A DNA stretch of 7,387 nucleotides from Lachnospiraceae bacterium UBA7481 (lineage in GTDB: Bacteria; Bacillota; Clostridia; Lachnospirales; Lachnospiraceae): NCBI GenBank assembly GCA_002478505.1, contig DLOP01000093.1:19224-26610 (forward strand), given 5' to 3'. Below the pieces are notes generated by a model. That model ran no database searches. It saw nothing but the letters and a program-made list of their open reading frames with translations, and had not been told where the DNA came from. Made by a program: the position numbers and the translations under genes. Positions 6,243-7,387 of this stretch are shown one piece after another (positions within the stretch are counted from its first letter, which is position 1; the number at the start of each line of letters is the position of its first letter).

Positions 6243-7387
6243 CTATCTTAGTATCATCGCCCCTTCATTGCCAAGATATCCCGGTCCAAAGATATATAAG
6301 ATCAAATCCGGCTGCTGCTCCCTGATATACGAGATCATATCCTGCTCACCGGAATACCGAAGATCCAGAATATCCAGTTCAGAACACTGCTCTGCCAGAA
6401 ATACCGATACCGGCACCGCGCTGGAATCCCTGACGATCAGAACATGCGCCCCTTCGGGATTGTTTTGATTGACGATCTCAAAGCAGTCAAAATCCTCTTT
6501 TAAATACGCATAATATGCATAATAATCAAAACTGGGATGATCCAGATTCTCATAATGCACAAAGCAATCCTCAAAACTGCCCTCCAGATGGATCCCTTGA
6601 GATGCCACGTCCAACGTAAATGCCGTATCAAATAAGGGTAGCCACAATTCATAATCATCCAACCCTGCATACAGCGTTCCCGCCATTCTGGCATGGGTGC
6701 CTAAAAACACATCTTCATACAGTATCTTCTCATATTGTGATTCTTCCAGATATTCCTGATGGATGGGCATGCCACATTCCGCCATATAGCCGCAGATTTC
6801 CTGATATGCAAGAAATGCCGCATTGTTCCTCCAGTGATGATCCGACTGATAAAAATAGTCATACCAAACTGCCCCGCTCTGCTCCAATACTTCCCGCATA
6901 TCGATCAGCGGAATGCCCGCCTGTCTTAAACTGCTGACCACACCTTCATGCTTGCTCATAGAATAATTGATAACACCCGACGGGAATTCTTCTTCATATC
7001 TCTGTTTTGCCGGCGTCTGTACATACAAGAACTCCGATCCGATCTCCTGTGCCAGAGCATAAGCTCCCTCAGCGCCTTCCACCGCCGCCGCATAGCTTGG
7101 ATCGCGATCCGCCATTGTAGCATAACCATTCTCCAAAAGAGTGACATCTTCATAAAATGTGGAACCATATGCCGCCTGTTTTCCAAGCAGTCTCTGAAAT
7201 CCGCCCCAGACATTGATGGCAGCATCCTCCACCGTAACCAGCTGATTCAATCCACGCATCCTTCCATCCGGTTCGGAACGCCTGAGAAACTCCCACAGAT
7301 TAAGCGTTGTCCCGACTACGATGACCGTCAGGAAAAATATCAATATTCCCAGATGCCATGTTTGCTTTTCTTTTATATTTTTTTCTT
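6243..7387 (-). CDS. DHHW-family (AlgJ/AlgX-like) membrane protein, 5' end beyond window
   Basis: The frame is open from the window edge (first full codon at 7385) for 380 codons to a TAG, so the true start is upstream. The visible N-terminus KNIKEKQTWHLGI runs into the hydrophobic stretch LIFFLTVIVVGTTLNLW, a type II signal anchor. A TTG at 7343 falls inside this helix and is not the start. The rest should be extracytoplasmic. In visible-residue numbering, FLYVQTPAKQRY is at about 119-130, the signature SDHHWRNNAAF at 181-191, GTHARMAGTLYAGLDDYELWLP at 229-250, and IVRDSSAVPVSVFL at 317-330. In the SGNH-like DHHW/AlgJ fold, the D-x-H pair and the serine of RDS would form the catalytic site. 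Family members usually accompany a membrane-bound O-acyltransferase (MBOAT) and act in O-acetylation of exported polysaccharide; an MBOAT gene just upstream is expected but not visible. It could alternatively be a non-catalytic partner. Confidence 0.85.
   Translation of the reverse strand, partial: EKNIKEKQTWHLGILIFFLTVIVVGTTLNLWEFLRRSEPDGRMRGLNQLVTVEDAAINVWGGFQRLLGKQAAYGSTFYEDVTLLENGYATMADRDPSYAAAVEGAEGAYALAQEIGSEFLYVQTPAKQRYEEEFPSGVINYSMSKHEGVVSSLRQAGIPLIDMREVLEQSGAVWYDYFYQSDHHWRNNAAFLAYQEICGYMAECGMPIHQEYLEESQYEKILYEDVFLGTHARMAGTLYAGLDDYELWLPLFDTAFTLDVASQGIHLEGSFEDCFVHYENLDHPSFDYYAYYAYLKEDFDCFEIVNQNNPEGAHVLIVRDSSAVPVSVFLAEQCSELDILDLRYSGEQDMISYIREQQPDLILYIFGPGYLGNEGAMILR

Noticed and set aside
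7341..7343. TTG at 7343 as the start of the DHHW protein
   Set aside because: It lies inside the hydrophobic anchor and the frame is open with a plausible basic N-terminus up to the window edge.
1..7387. CRISPR arrays, tRNA or rRNA genes, intact mobile elements
   Set aside because: No regularly spaced repeats, RNA gene signatures or transposase motifs were seen; the window is almost wholly coding on the minus strand.

Overview
The window is a single-strand (all minus) gene block from what looks like a Bacillota genome, probably class Clostridia and Lachnospiraceae-like. The grounds are strong purine-rich GGAGG-type ribosome binding sites, tightly packed co-directional genes, a DHHW-family O-acetylation protein of the kind common in Gram-positive gut anaerobes, and a YkuE-type membrane-anchored phosphoesterase. 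No rRNA or housekeeping marker is present, so the taxonomy is inference.

Reading in the direction of transcription (high to low coordinates), the first unit is the end of an upstream operon. It holds a DHHW/AlgJ-like membrane protein whose 5' end lies outside the window (6243-7387), followed 26 bases later by a membrane-anchored calcineurin-like metallophosphoesterase (5365-6216). A 157-base spacer (5208-5364) then carries an exact TTGACA-17-TATAAT promoter and an AT-rich leader containing a small inverted repeat.

That promoter drives a sugar operon: pseB (4212-5207), pseI (3060-4142), pseG (1959-3017), a family 2 glycosyltransferase (965-1990), pseF (250-948), and a GNAT acetyltransferase of the PseH type (1-253, running off the window). 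Together these give five of the six enzymes that make CMP-pseudaminic acid, a nine-carbon sialic-acid-like sugar used on flagellins and surface polysaccharides. PseB makes the 4-keto-6-deoxy sugar from UDP-GlcNAc, PseH acetylates the 4-amino sugar, PseG removes UDP, PseI condenses the sugar with phosphoenolpyruvate, and PseF activates the product with CTP. The aminotransferase PseC, which acts between PseB and PseH, is not in the window. The glycosyltransferase inserted between pseG and pseF, overlapping pseG by 32 bases, is probably a glycan-assembly enzyme for the same surface structure.

The pathway is a known one. The less ordinary points are the missing pseC, the embedded glycosyltransferase, the exact-consensus promoter with a dyad in its leader, the repeat-rich N-terminal extension of PseI, and the O-acetylation-type gene immediately upstream. 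Three apparent TTG starts (7343, 6231, 4193) look wrong and are corrected in the entries.
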